Shown here: positions 26,102-34,070 of the stretch, one piece after another
How positions within the stretch are numbered: position 1 is the stretch's first letter
Layout of the letters: each line of letters begins with the position of its first letter
NCBI RefSeq assembly: GCF_016793705.1
Contig: NZ_JAEULO010000035.1
Coordinates: 1 to 64,000, forward strand
From: Tabrizicola sp.
GTDB lineage: Bacteria; Pseudomonadota; Alphaproteobacteria; Rhodobacterales; Rhodobacteraceae
Reading direction: 5' to 3'
Length of the DNA stretch: 64,000 nt
Program-made: the position numbers and the translations under genes
Notes under the pieces: generated by a model
Told to the model about the DNA's origin: nothing
Databases searched by the model: none
Seen by the model: only the letters and a program-made list of their open reading frames with translations

Positions 26102-27001
26102 TCAGGCCCGCAGCGCGGCCTTTTCACGGACCCGTTGCCGCCAGAGCGTGAAGATCCCGGCAGCCACCACGATCCCCGCGCCAATCACGACGTTGATCCG
26201 GAGCGTCTCGCCAAAAACCACAAGGCCGATCCCGCTGGCCCAGACCAGCTGCAAATAAGCGAACGGCTGGATCGCCGATGCCTCGGCCACGGCATAGGAC
26301 TTGATGAGGAGCCAATGGCTGAGCGCCGCCGTGCAGCACAGAAGCGCCATCCATCCCCAGTCGGCCGGGGTCATCCAGGTCCAGTGCAAAAGCCCAAAGG
26401 GTGTCATCGCCACGGCGCCCACGACACCGGTCCAGAAGAAGCTGACCGATGCGCTGTCCTTGCGGGCGACATAGCGTGTCAGCAGGCCGTAGATCGCGAA
26501 CATCGTGGCTGACAGCAGCGGCACCAGCGCCCAGGGCGAAAAGACCCCGAAGCCCGGCTGCAGGATGATCAACACACCGGCAAAGCCCACCAGGATCGCG
26601 GTCCACCGCCGCCAGCCGACCTTTTCGCCCAGGATCGGACCGGAAAGAGCGGCGACGAGAAGCGGATAGCAGGTGAAGACGGCATGCGCCTCGATCAGGC
26701 CCAGCTTGACGAAGGCCACCAGCATCACCGCGATTTCCGCCACCAGGATCAGGCCCCGGGCGAGCTGCACCATAGGCATGGCCGAGCGCGTTGCGGCTTT
26801 CAGGCCTCCTGGTGCGCGGGCGGCAAGGGCCATGACGAAAAGGGCGAAGAACCAGAAACGGACCATCACCACCATGTAGACCGAGTAGGTCGAGCCCAGA
26901 TGGCGCGAGATCCCGTCCTGCACCGCGAAGACTACCGTGGTCGCGATCATCAGCCAGATGCCCAGCTTGGTGTTCTGCGGGGCGTGATGGTCCGGGGTCA
27001 T
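26102..27001 (-). CDS. DMT superfamily transporter (EamA), tandem copy 2
   Basis: 299 residues, ten predicted helices made of two EamA repeats; the first begins LGIWLMIATTVVFAVQDGIS with an RHLGSTYS segment and the second TALLV-like HAVFTCYPLLVAALSGPILG. EamA proteins are inner-membrane exporters of metabolites; no substrate can be called. It overlaps its paralogue upstream by 4 bases, and both share the segments GIWLM, AxQDGxSRHL and LSGPILGE, so they are a tandem duplication. Confidence 0.9.
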   Translation of the reverse strand: MTPDHHAPQNTKLGIWLMIATTVVFAVQDGISRHLGSTYSVYMVVMVRFWFFALFVMALAARAPGGLKAATRSAMPMVQLARGLILVAEIAVMLVAFVKLGLIEAHAVFTCYPLLVAALSGPILGEKVGWRRWTAILVGFAGVLIILQPGFGVFSPWALVPLLSATMFAIYGLLTRYVARKDSASVSFFWTGVVGAVAMTPFGLLHWTWMTPADWGWMALLCCTAALSHWLLIKSYAVAEASAIQPFAYLQLVWASGIGLVVFGETLRINVVIGAGIVVAAGIFTLWRQRVREKAALRA

Positions 27002-27867
27002 GCGGGCTTGCGCTCAAGCGACAGGGCATAGAGCCCGGCGGCAATGATGACCACGGCGCCCAGGGCCACCGGCAGTTCCAGCGTCTCGCCAAAGACAGTA
27101 AGGCCGATGAGCGTCACGAACACGATCTGCAGATAGGCATAGGGCTGCACCCGTGCCGCCTCGATCGCCTCGTAGCACTTGAGCAAAAGCCAGTGCGACA
27201 GGATCGACAGAGCGCAATAGAGCGCCAGGAAACCCATATCCTGCGGGACCATCGGTTCAAGCTGCGGCAGGCCGATCGCGGTCATCAGAACCGCGCCAAT
27301 CACGCCGGGCCAGAAGAAGGCGGGGAAGGTCGGCTCGTCCCGGGTGGTGAGGCGGGTCAGGACGGAATACATCGCGAAGAGGAAGGCCGAGGCAAGCGGC
27401 AAGAGCGCAGGCCAGGAGAAGACGCCGAGCCCCGGCCGCAGGATGATCAGCACCCCCGCCAGCCCGGCCGCGACCGCCGCCCAGCGCTGCCAGCTGATGC
27501 GCTCGCCCAGGATCGGGCCGGACAGCGCGACGATCAACAGCGGGCAGACGGCGAAGACCGCGTGGCTGTTGATCAGGCCGATCAATGTATACCCCCAGAC
27601 GATCAGGCAGATCTCGGCCACCAGAAGGCAAGAGCGCAGCACATGGGCGGGAAGCCGGGTCGACCGGATCGCAGCGCGGGGGCCCTCGGGGCGGCGCAAT
27701 GCCAGAACGATCACGAAACCGGCGAAGGCCCAGTAGCGGATCATGATGATCATCAGGGTCGAATATTCCCCGGCCAGATGCCGGGAAAACCCGTCCTGCG
27801 CCGCAAAGGCGGCGACGGCGGCCACCATAAGCCAGATGCCTTTGACGGGGTTCTTCGAGGACGACAT
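26998..27867 (-). CDS. DMT superfamily transporter (EamA), tandem copy 1
   Basis: 289 residues and ten predicted helices; it opens VKGIWLMVAAVAAFAAQDGF and contains NSHAVFAVCPLLIVALSGP and the second-repeat PYAYLQIVFVTLIGLTVFGE. It is close to the copy that follows it. It is the first gene of the pair, divergent from the dehydrogenase gene with a 153-base spacer that must carry both promoters. The two could form a heterodimer, or work separately. Confidence 0.9.
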   Translation of the reverse strand: MSSSKNPVKGIWLMVAAVAAFAAQDGFSRHLAGEYSTLMIIMIRYWAFAGFVIVLALRRPEGPRAAIRSTRLPAHVLRSCLLVAEICLIVWGYTLIGLINSHAVFAVCPLLIVALSGPILGERISWQRWAAVAAGLAGVLIILRPGLGVFSWPALLPLASAFLFAMYSVLTRLTTRDEPTFPAFFWPGVIGAVLMTAIGLPQLEPMVPQDMGFLALYCALSILSHWLLLKCYEAIEAARVQPYAYLQIVFVTLIGLTVFGETLELPVALGAVVIIAAGLYALSLERKPA

Positions 27868-28020
27868 GACGCGGGGGCGATAACACGCGGTTGCCGAAGG
27901 GGAAAGGGCATGAGGCGGGCTACCAGCCCGATCCGCACCTCCGTTGCCGAAAGTCCAACAGGCCGCTTGTCCCGGGCGAGCGAAGGTCCGACACTACCCG
28001 GGTCCGCAGAGGGAGCGACC

Positions 28021-28911
28021 ATGACTGAGACCCCGGAAACCATCGGCTTTGTCGGCACCGGCCTCATGGGCCACGGCATGGCGAAGAACATCGTCGAGAA
28101 GGGCTATCCCCTCACCGTCACGGCCCACCGCAACCGCGCGCCGGTCGATGACTTGATCGGGCGGGGTGCTGTCGAGGCCAACCTCGAAGACCTCGCTGCC
28201 CGGTCGACGATCATCTTCCTGACCCTCCCCGGCTCGCCCCAGGTGGCCGAGGCTGTGGCGAAGATGACCCCCCACCTGAGGCCCGGTGCCGTGATCGTCG
28301 ACTGCTCCACCTCCGACCCCACCGTCACCGAACGCCTCGCCACCGACCTTGCCGCCAAAGGCATCCATTTTGCCGACGCCCCCCTCTCCCGCACGCCGAA
28401 AGAGGCCTGGGCGGGGACGCTCGACTGCATGGTGGGCGCGGAACCCGAGATCTTTGCCCGCATCCAGCCCGTCATCGCCACCTGGGCCGGCAAGATCGTC
28501 CACATTGGCCGGGTCGGCGACGGGCACCGGATGAAGCTTCTGAACAACTTCCTCTCTCTCGGCTATGCCGCGATCTATGCCGAGGCGCTGGCGCTGGCCG
28601 CCAAGGTCGGCATCTCTACCACCACGTTCGACAGCGTGATCCGGGAGGGCCGCATGGACTGCGGCTTCTACCAGACCTTCATGGGCTACGCTTTGGAGGG
28701 CAACCGCGAGGCCCACCGCTTTACGCTCACGAACGCCTACAAGGACCTGCGCTATCTGGAGAGCATGGCCAACGCCGCCACTGTCGCCACCAGGATGGCG
28801 AGTGCGGCGAAGAACAGCTTTGCCTCGGCGGTGGCGCAGGGTGGGGCGGGGCCGGAGGATTATGTGCCCCACCTGACCGACTTCGTAGCGCGGGCGAACG
28901 GGGTGAAGTAG
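28021..28911 (+). CDS. NAD(P)-dependent oxidoreductase, 3-hydroxyisobutyrate dehydrogenase-like
   Basis: 296 residues. The Rossmann motif is IGFVGTGLMGHGMAKN (8-23); the second domain has the conserved catalytic Lys172 (GHRMKLLNNFLS). The substrate loop reads DAPLSRTPKEAWAGTL instead of the DAPVSGG of classical 3-hydroxyisobutyrate dehydrogenase, so the substrate is another beta-hydroxy acid. The ATG at 28021 was chosen because it is the start of family homology. Its last 58 codons recur as a decayed copy at 30011-30193. Confidence 0.9.
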   Translation: MTETPETIGFVGTGLMGHGMAKNIVEKGYPLTVTAHRNRAPVDDLIGRGAVEANLEDLAARSTIIFLTLPGSPQVAEAVAKMTPHLRPGAVIVDCSTSDPTVTERLATDLAAKGIHFADAPLSRTPKEAWAGTLDCMVGAEPEIFARIQPVIATWAGKIVHIGRVGDGHRMKLLNNFLSLGYAAIYAEALALAAKVGISTTTFDSVIREGRMDCGFYQTFMGYALEGNREAHRFTLTNAYKDLRYLESMANAATVATRMASAAKNSFASAVAQGGAGPEDYVPHLTDFVARANGVK

Positions 28912-29008
28912 GGCCCAGGTCCGCGCCAGTTCCGGTCGCTGCGACTTGGTCAGGGCGGGGATACCAACTAAAGTCAGGTCCGCTGCGCGGATGCGGCCGC
29001 CCCAAGCC

Positions 29009-29815
29009 CTATTTCGTCATGCGTCCACTCGCCAGGGCGCGCAGATCGGTGCATCCGATGACCGCAGACTGCCCCTTGGCAAGCCCCATTCGGGCGCAGA
29101 TGGCTTCTGATGGCGCATTCCCGGGCTCGACCCCGGTCATGAAATCGCCAAATCCGAAGCGTGATTCCATCTCAAGCAAGGCATGTGCCCCAAGAATGAG
29201 CGACAGCTTTTGACCACGCCGCGCCATGTCCGTGGCCAGCATGCCCCACCAAGCCTTCCTGCCCTGTCGGGGGTGATCCTGATGGGCATAGGCCGAGGAC
29301 GCCGCGCAGGACACCACCTTGGAGCTGCGGTCAATGGCCACCAGACAGACGGCGGGCCGCAAGAGGCCGCGCAGGACCTCGCCACAGGGCGGCAGGACAC
29401 CGCAGCCCAGGGCCATCTCGGCCAGTGACGCCAAATGCCCCTCCGCCGACGACGCATCCAGACGCTGCATGGTCACGTCATCGGGCAAGGAGCAAGTGGC
29501 AACAACCCGTCGGGCCGCGGCGATGGCAAGGTCAGACCCGTCCCACCTGTCATAGACCATGGGCACCAGACCGCGCGCCACGACCGAAGCCTTGATGGCT
29601 TCGACCTGGTCCAGCGGAACGGCCAGATAGGTCGCGCTGCCCTGGACGATGGCGAGGGCCGCAAGGTGATCGATGTCGCCGTCCTCGGGTCCGGGCAAGC
29701 CGACCGAGCGACCGTAATAGCTGTAGCGCCTGTCATGTCCCAGCAGGGCAGCCAGGCTTCTGCCGCGGCGCAACAGCGCGCGCTGATCGTCGCTTCCAAA
29801 GACCTCGTCTCTCAT
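29009..29815 (-). CDS. GNAT-like acetyltransferase (putative)
   Basis: 268 residues, no signal. The C-terminal third has the order of a GNAT fold: AVCLVAIDRSSKVVSCAASS, then a QxxGxG/A-like RQGRKAWWGMLATDMARRGQ and a final VEPGNAPSEAICARMGL, the GNAT 'N..s..ly.k.GF'-type segment. The N-terminal half is not recognisable. It faces the dehydrogenase gene across 97 bases and lies at the left edge of a rearranged region. The acceptor is unknown. Confidence 0.6.
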   Translation of the reverse strand: MRDEVFGSDDQRALLRRGRSLAALLGHDRRYSYYGRSVGLPGPEDGDIDHLAALAIVQGSATYLAVPLDQVEAIKASVVARGLVPMVYDRWDGSDLAIAAARRVVATCSLPDDVTMQRLDASSAEGHLASLAEMALGCGVLPPCGEVLRGLLRPAVCLVAIDRSSKVVSCAASSAYAHQDHPRQGRKAWWGMLATDMARRGQKLSLILGAHALLEMESRFGFGDFMTGVEPGNAPSEAICARMGLAKGQSAVIGCTDLRALASGRMTK

Positions 29816-29997
29816 CTGGCTGGCCTTTCATGATGCCGCCGCGCAAGCCTGACGGGTGAAGGACTGCAGGTCAAAACTATACTGAGAGGAGGCTGGCTTT
29901 CCCGCGCGCGGTCCTGGCGGGCTTGATGCAGCGGGTCAGAGCACTTCCGACCAATCGGTCACAAGCTTGGTGGTCCTGAAGGGCTTCCGCTCGCCCC

Positions 29998-30020
29998 CAC
30001 CCACACTTCGAATGCCCACA
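29998..30020. repeat. 23-bp repeat, copy A (matches the end of nrdJ)
   Basis: The 23 bases at 29998-30020 are identical to 30990-31012, which is the natural end of nrdJ (reverse strand, codons for the last residues GHSKCG and part of the stop). The last 10 bases also align with the dehydrogenase gene (a short shared homology), so this is a recombination junction. Confidence 0.85.
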
Positions 30021-30193
30021 AGGACCTGCGCTATCAGGTGTACATGGCCAACGCCGCCACCGTCACCACCACGATGGCGAGTGCCGCGAAGAACAGGTTT
30101 GCCTCGGCGGTGGCGCAGGGCGGCGCGGGGCCGGAGGACTATGTGCCCCACCTGACCGACTTCGTGGCGCGGGCGAACGGGGTAGGGGGCTAA
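30011..30193 (+). pseudogene. Decayed C-terminal copy of the 3-HIBDH-like dehydrogenase
   Basis: In frame up to the TAA at 30191-30193 this reads AHKDLRYQVYMANAATV, TTTMASAAKNRFASAV and AQGGAGPEDYVPHLTDFVAR, closely matching the last 58 residues of the dehydrogenase that ends at 28911 (about 50 of 58 identical by eye). Nothing matching the first 80% of that gene precedes it. The fragment begins at the 23-bp nrdJ-like repeat, so it is a truncated duplicate left by recombination and unlikely to be functional. Confidence 0.85.
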
Positions 30194-30235
30194 TGGGGAC
30201 TCCACAACCATTGCCCAGTGAGGCATGATGAGACC

Positions 30236-30949
30236 ATGTTTTCAAAGTTCAATCAGTTTTTGTCCGGCATCGAGTGGCGACTGTCACTCGGCGCAGCAAT
30301 TTGGGGAATCCTTTTCCCGGCTACGTCCATTGTCTTGCCTGCGTGGGCAACTTGGGCCACCGGTATACTGAGCGCGTATAGTCCCTTTTCGTGGGTTGCT
30401 GCGGGGTTCTTGGGGCTGTTCTTATACGCCGGATGCGTCGCTCTTTACGGTTTCGGGCAAGGTCGTGCGGTAAGGGCTCGCTATGATGCCAAGTTCATGG
30501 CAGCCACGGGTGGTGTGGACCCACTTGCCAAGGTATTCGAGGGAAAGCGCATCTTCCTGAACGACTTCATCTTGCCATCCAACCCCTTTGTAGACGGGAA
30601 GACCTTTGTCGATTGCGAGATCGTGGGTCCTGCGAACCTCTTCTTGCAGTCTGACAATGCAATCAACAACGTTCAGCCGGGTACGGTTGATGCGGTTGCA
30701 CTTTCTGGCGAACGGCAGTTCTTCAATGGCGCCAGTCTGCGAAACTGTACTTTTCGTGGCTGCAAGTTCTTGCGGGTGACTTTGTTTTTCGGTCCTCAGG
30801 AGGCACACCTGATTAGGCAACTTGAGTGGCTCAACTGGATTACGCTGATCCCGCCTGCACCGGCTCTCAGCGAAAGCAGTGCGCCTTCGCTTATTGAGGA
30901 TCAGACTGCAAAGACTCCGGAAGAGCCTACCGGCGAAAAAGCGCGATAG
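30236..30949 (+). CDS. Hypothetical membrane protein, lower GC
   Basis: 237 residues from the ATG at 30236 (a GTG 18 bases upstream is an alternative). Two hydrophobic helices are near the N-terminus (ATSIVLPAWATWATGILSAY, then WVAAGFLGLFLYAGCVALYG); a long soluble part follows with NDFILPSNPFVDGKTFVDCE, FLQSDNAIN and ASLRNCTFRGCKF, which has a beta-helix/pentapeptide-like feel. No family recognised. GC content and codon use are clearly lower than those of flanking genes, and it sits between a duplicated gene fragment and nrdJ, so it was probably acquired. Confidence 0.6.
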   Translation: MFSKFNQFLSGIEWRLSLGAAIWGILFPATSIVLPAWATWATGILSAYSPFSWVAAGFLGLFLYAGCVALYGFGQGRAVRARYDAKFMAATGGVDPLAKVFEGKRIFLNDFILPSNPFVDGKTFVDCEIVGPANLFLQSDNAINNVQPGTVDAVALSGERQFFNGASLRNCTFRGCKFLRVTLFFGPQEAHLIRQLEWLNWITLIPPAPALSESSAPSLIEDQTAKTPEEPTGEKAR

Positions 30950-30988
30950 CTTGGCGCGTCCTCTTAAGATGCGACCAACGCTTCCCCC

Positions 30989-33259
30989 TCACCCACACTT
31001 CGAATGCCCACACGACCCGCAGGTCAGGCACCCTTCCACCATCCGCAGGTCATAGCTTCCGCAGGACGGACACGCCTTCCCCCTCGGAGCCTCTCCGACC
31101 CGCAACAGCTCAGCCTTCGGGTCGGATTTCAGGCCCAGCCCCTCGCCCTCGATAAAGCCGATGTCGATCAGGTGGCGTTCGATCACCCCGCCGATGGCGG
31201 CGAGGATCGAGGGGATGTAGCGCCCCTCCATCCAGGCGCCGCCGCGGGGGTCGAAGACGGCTTTCAGCTCTTCCACGACGAAAGAGATATCCCCGCCCCG
31301 CCGGAACACGGCCGAAATCATCCGGGTCAGGGCTACGGTCCAGGCGAAATGCTCCATGTTCTTGGAGTTGATGAACACCTCGAACGGGCGGCGGTGGCCG
31401 GCGATGACGATGTCGTTGATGGTGATGTAGAGCGCGTGCTCGGACCCCGGCCATTTGACCTTGTAGGTCTGGCCTTCCAGCGCGGCGGGGCGGTCCAGCG
31501 GGTCTGACAGATAGACCACTTCTCCCCCCGTCACCGGCTGCGAGGACACCGGGGCGGTTTCCTTCTCGCTGACGGTCAGGACGGACCCCGTCACGTCGTT
31601 CGGGCGATAGGTCGTGCAGCCCTTGCAGCCCTGATCCCAGGCGGCCATGTAGACCTCCTTGAAGTCGTCAAAGCTGATGTCGGCCGGGCAGTTGATGGTC
31701 TTGGAGATCGAGCTGTCGACCCATTTCTGCGCCGCCGCCTGCATGCGGACGTGGTCCAAGGGCGGAAGGGTCTGGGCGTTGACGAAATGTTCGGGCAGGG
31801 GCGCGTCGCCATGCCTTTCGCGCCAGAGGCGGACGGCGTAGTCGACGACCTCTTCCTCGGTGCGGGAGCCGTCCTTCTGCAGGACCTTGCGGGTATAGGC
31901 ATAGGCGAAGACCGGCTCGATCCCGGATGAGACGTTTCCGGCGTAAAGCGAGATCGTCCCGGTCGGCGCGACCGAGGTCAGAAGGGCATTGCGGATGCCA
32001 TGCTTGGCGATGGCCTCGCGGACGTCCTTGTCCATCTGCTGCATGTTGCCGCTGGCGAGGTAGCCCTCCGCTTCGAAGAGCGGAAATGCCCCCTTCTCCT
32101 TCGCCAGATCGACCGAGGCGAGGTAGGCCGAGCGCGCGATGGCATGCATCCAGATTTCGGTGACCTTCGCGGCCTCCTCCGACCCATAGCGCAGGCCGAC
32201 CATCAGCAGCGCATCGGCCAGCCCGGTGACCCCGAGGCCGATCCGCCGCTTGGCCTTGGCTTCCGCCGCCTGCTCCGGCAGAGGAAAACGGCTGGCGTCG
32301 ACGACGTTGTCCATTGCCCGGACGGCGACGCGGACCAGATGGTCCAGCGCCTTCATGTCCATCGACGAATGGGTCTCGAAGGCGTCCTTCACCAGTGTCG
32401 GCAGGTTGATCGAGCCCAAGAGGCAGGCGCCATAGGGCGGCAAGGGCTGCTCGCCGCAGGGGTTGGTGGCGGCGATGGTCTCGACATAGCCGAGGTTGTT
32501 CATCGCGTTGATGCGGTCGATGAAGATCACCCCCGGTTCGGCGAAATCGAAGGTGGAGCGCATGATCCTGTTCCACAGATCGCGCGCCTCGACCGTCTTG
32601 TAGATGCGGCCGCCGAAGACCAGCTCCCACGGGCCATCTGCCTTCACCGCTGCCATGAAGGCGTCAGTGACCAGGACCGAGAGGTTGAACATCCTGAGTC
32701 GCGCGGGGTCTTTCTTCGCTTCGATGAAGGCCTCGATGTCCGGGTGGTCGCAGCGCATCGTCGCCATCATCGCACCGCGGCGGCTGCCTGCCGACATGAT
32801 CGTCCGGCACATCGCGTCCCAGACATCCATGAAGCTCAGCGGGCCGGAGGCATCGGCGGCGACGCCTTTCACCTCGGCCCCGCGCGGGCGGATGGTCGAG
32901 AAATCATAACCGATCCCGCCGCCCTGCTGCATGGTCAGCGCGGCTTCTTTCAGGCCGGTGAAGATGCCTTCCATCGTGTCCGGGATCGTGCCCATGACGA
33001 AGCAGTTGAAGAGGGTCACCTGCCGTCCGGTTCCCGCCCCCGCCGTGATCCGTCCGGCGGGCAGAAACTTGAAGCCTTCAAGCGCCGCGTAGAATTCGCC
33101 CTCCCACTTTGCCGGGTCCTTTTCGACCTCGGCCAGGGCCCGGGCGATGCGGCGCCAGCTGTCCTCGACCGTGCCGTCGATGGGCGTGCCATCCGCTTCC
33201 TTGAAGCGGTATTTCATGTCCCAGATGGCTTCGGCGATTGGGGCGGAAAAGGCGCTCAT
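30989..33259 (-). CDS. nrdJ: Adenosylcobalamin-dependent ribonucleotide reductase (class II)
   Basis: 756 residues from the ATG at 33259. It has the fingerprints of class II RNR: NPCGEQPLPPYGACLLGSIN, PTGTISLYAGNVSSGIEP and LFNCFVMGTIPDT. It reduces ribonucleotides to deoxyribonucleotides using coenzyme B12. The C-terminus ends with a Cys-rich, Zn-ribbon-like tail (CPSCGSYDLRM, then CLTCGSCGHSKCG) that carries redox cysteines. The final 23 bases of the gene are duplicated 1 kb away. No cobalamin riboswitch is visible in the 106 bases upstream. Confidence 0.95.
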   Translation of the reverse strand: MSAFSAPIAEAIWDMKYRFKEADGTPIDGTVEDSWRRIARALAEVEKDPAKWEGEFYAALEGFKFLPAGRITAGAGTGRQVTLFNCFVMGTIPDTMEGIFTGLKEAALTMQQGGGIGYDFSTIRPRGAEVKGVAADASGPLSFMDVWDAMCRTIMSAGSRRGAMMATMRCDHPDIEAFIEAKKDPARLRMFNLSVLVTDAFMAAVKADGPWELVFGGRIYKTVEARDLWNRIMRSTFDFAEPGVIFIDRINAMNNLGYVETIAATNPCGEQPLPPYGACLLGSINLPTLVKDAFETHSSMDMKALDHLVRVAVRAMDNVVDASRFPLPEQAAEAKAKRRIGLGVTGLADALLMVGLRYGSEEAAKVTEIWMHAIARSAYLASVDLAKEKGAFPLFEAEGYLASGNMQQMDKDVREAIAKHGIRNALLTSVAPTGTISLYAGNVSSGIEPVFAYAYTRKVLQKDGSRTEEEVVDYAVRLWRERHGDAPLPEHFVNAQTLPPLDHVRMQAAAQKWVDSSISKTINCPADISFDDFKEVYMAAWDQGCKGCTTYRPNDVTGSVLTVSEKETAPVSSQPVTGGEVVYLSDPLDRPAALEGQTYKVKWPGSEHALYITINDIVIAGHRRPFEVFINSKNMEHFAWTVALTRMISAVFRRGGDISFVVEELKAVFDPRGGAWMEGRYIPSILAAIGGVIERHLIDIGFIEGEGLGLKSDPKAELLRVGEAPRGKACPSCGSYDLRMVEGCLTCGSCGHSKCG
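30990..31012. repeat. 23-bp repeat, copy B (within the nrdJ 3' end)
   Basis: Identical to 29998-30020 in the same orientation, 992 bases away, and here part of the coding end of nrdJ. The two copies flank the dehydrogenase remnant and the 237-aa membrane-protein gene. Confidence 0.85.
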
Positions 33260-33365
33260 GGCGGGCAGGCTTTCAGGAATGCGGGGAACGCCCAAGCTAC
33301 GCCCCAGAGCGGTTCCTTTCAACAGGCATTGCGGGCAGGTCGGGAAGAGGCGCGATATCTGGGGG

Positions 33366-33965
33366 CTAGCCCTGCCCCAGCATGTTGCGCAGGCCTCGGC
33401 TGGCCAGGTCGATGTCCTGCATCAGGCGCGGCAGGGGGGTGCCTTCGATGGCCGAACCGGAAATCGCCGTCAGGACGAACATGAAATAGTCCGCCGCTGC
33501 CTCGGCCATGGCAGGGTGTTCGCGCGCGACCAGGGCCCGCGCCTTTTCCCGCAGTTCGGCCCGGACTGCCGCTGTCAGCGCCCTTGCGGCCGGGTCAGTG
33601 CAGTTGCGGGTGCCGTCCAGCACCAGGCAGCCGCGCGCCGCCGCATCCGCCGTGCCCGACCGCGCGGCTTCCGCCAGGACCCGGACCAGCGTCTCATAGG
33701 CCGGGGCATCGGGGGTTTCGAGCCAGGAGAAGAACTGCCCCTGCGTGGCCGAATAGTGGCCAAGCGCGCGCTGGAAAAGCTCACGCTTGCTGCCGAAAGC
33801 TGCGTAGAGGCTGGGCGGGTTGATCCCGATGGACTGCGCCAGCTCGGCCACGCCCACGGCATCGTAGCCCTTTTCCCAGAAAAGCCGTGCCGCAGTCGCC
33901 ACGCCCTGTTCGGCATCGAACGCCCGGGGGCGGCCAGTGCGTTTCGCCTCTTTTGTATCGGTCAC
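33366..33965 (-). CDS. TetR/AcrR family transcriptional regulator
   Basis: 199 residues, starting with GTG at 33965. The N-terminal helix-turn-helix (about 13-58) reads AFDAEQGVATAARLFWEKGY, then AVGVAELAQSIGINPPSLYA and AFGSKRELF, classical for TetR. The C-terminal ligand domain has a CLVLDG segment seen in the AcrR/YxaF-type subgroup. It is divergent from an exported metallo-beta-lactamase-fold protein, and two like operator sites lie between and over its start, so it probably represses both itself and that gene. Confidence 0.93.
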   Translation of the reverse strand: MTDTKEAKRTGRPRAFDAEQGVATAARLFWEKGYDAVGVAELAQSIGINPPSLYAAFGSKRELFQRALGHYSATQGQFFSWLETPDAPAYETLVRVLAEAARSGTADAAARGCLVLDGTRNCTDPAARALTAAVRAELREKARALVAREHPAMAEAAADYFMFVLTAISGSAIEGTPLPRLMQDIDLASRGLRNMLGQG

Positions 33966-33969
33966 TAAA
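33954..33969. promoter_or_regulatory. TetR operator-like site 1 (over the tetR start)
   Basis: TGTATCGGTCACTAAA. It matches site 2 (33998-34013) in 13 of 16 positions including TGTATCG and TCACTA, and overlaps the GTG start of tetR, the usual place for autorepression. Confidence 0.6.
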
Positions 33970-33997
33970 AAACCCCTTGCGGCGCGATTCCGACTTC

Positions 33998-34013
33998 TGT
34001 ATCGATCACTACA
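33998..34013. promoter_or_regulatory. TetR operator-like site 2
   Basis: TGTATCGATCACTACA, an imperfect palindrome matching its own reverse complement at 12 of 16 bases (TGTA and GATC at the centre). It lies in the 105-base spacer 58 bases upstream of the metallo-hydrolase gene; with site 1 it forms a 44-base direct repeat, about four helical turns. Confidence 0.65.
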
Positions 34014-34070
34014 CTAACCAGATGCAAATGGCCAACGGCTTCTTGCGTCCCTCATCATAAGGAACCTTAC

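Larger units (their letters stand above)
29816..30235. other. Gap with GNAT promoter region and a dehydrogenase remnant
   Basis: 420 bases between the GNAT-like gene and a membrane-protein gene. The left 170 bases must hold the promoter of the GNAT-like gene; no clear -10/-35 pair is seen. The right part is the remnant of the dehydrogenase C-terminus and one copy of a 23-bp repeat, both listed separately. Confidence 0.5.

Noticed and set aside
29998-31012. The 23-bp repeats as attL/attR sites of an integrated element
   Set aside because: No integrase, no tRNA gene and no phage or plasmid genes lie between them, and one copy is simply the end of nrdJ. A recombination scar explains them better.
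33260-33368. A cobalamin riboswitch upstream of the B12-dependent nrdJ
   Set aside because: I searched the 106 bases for a B12-box and the long leader expected and saw neither; the space is also too short for a complete riboswitch.
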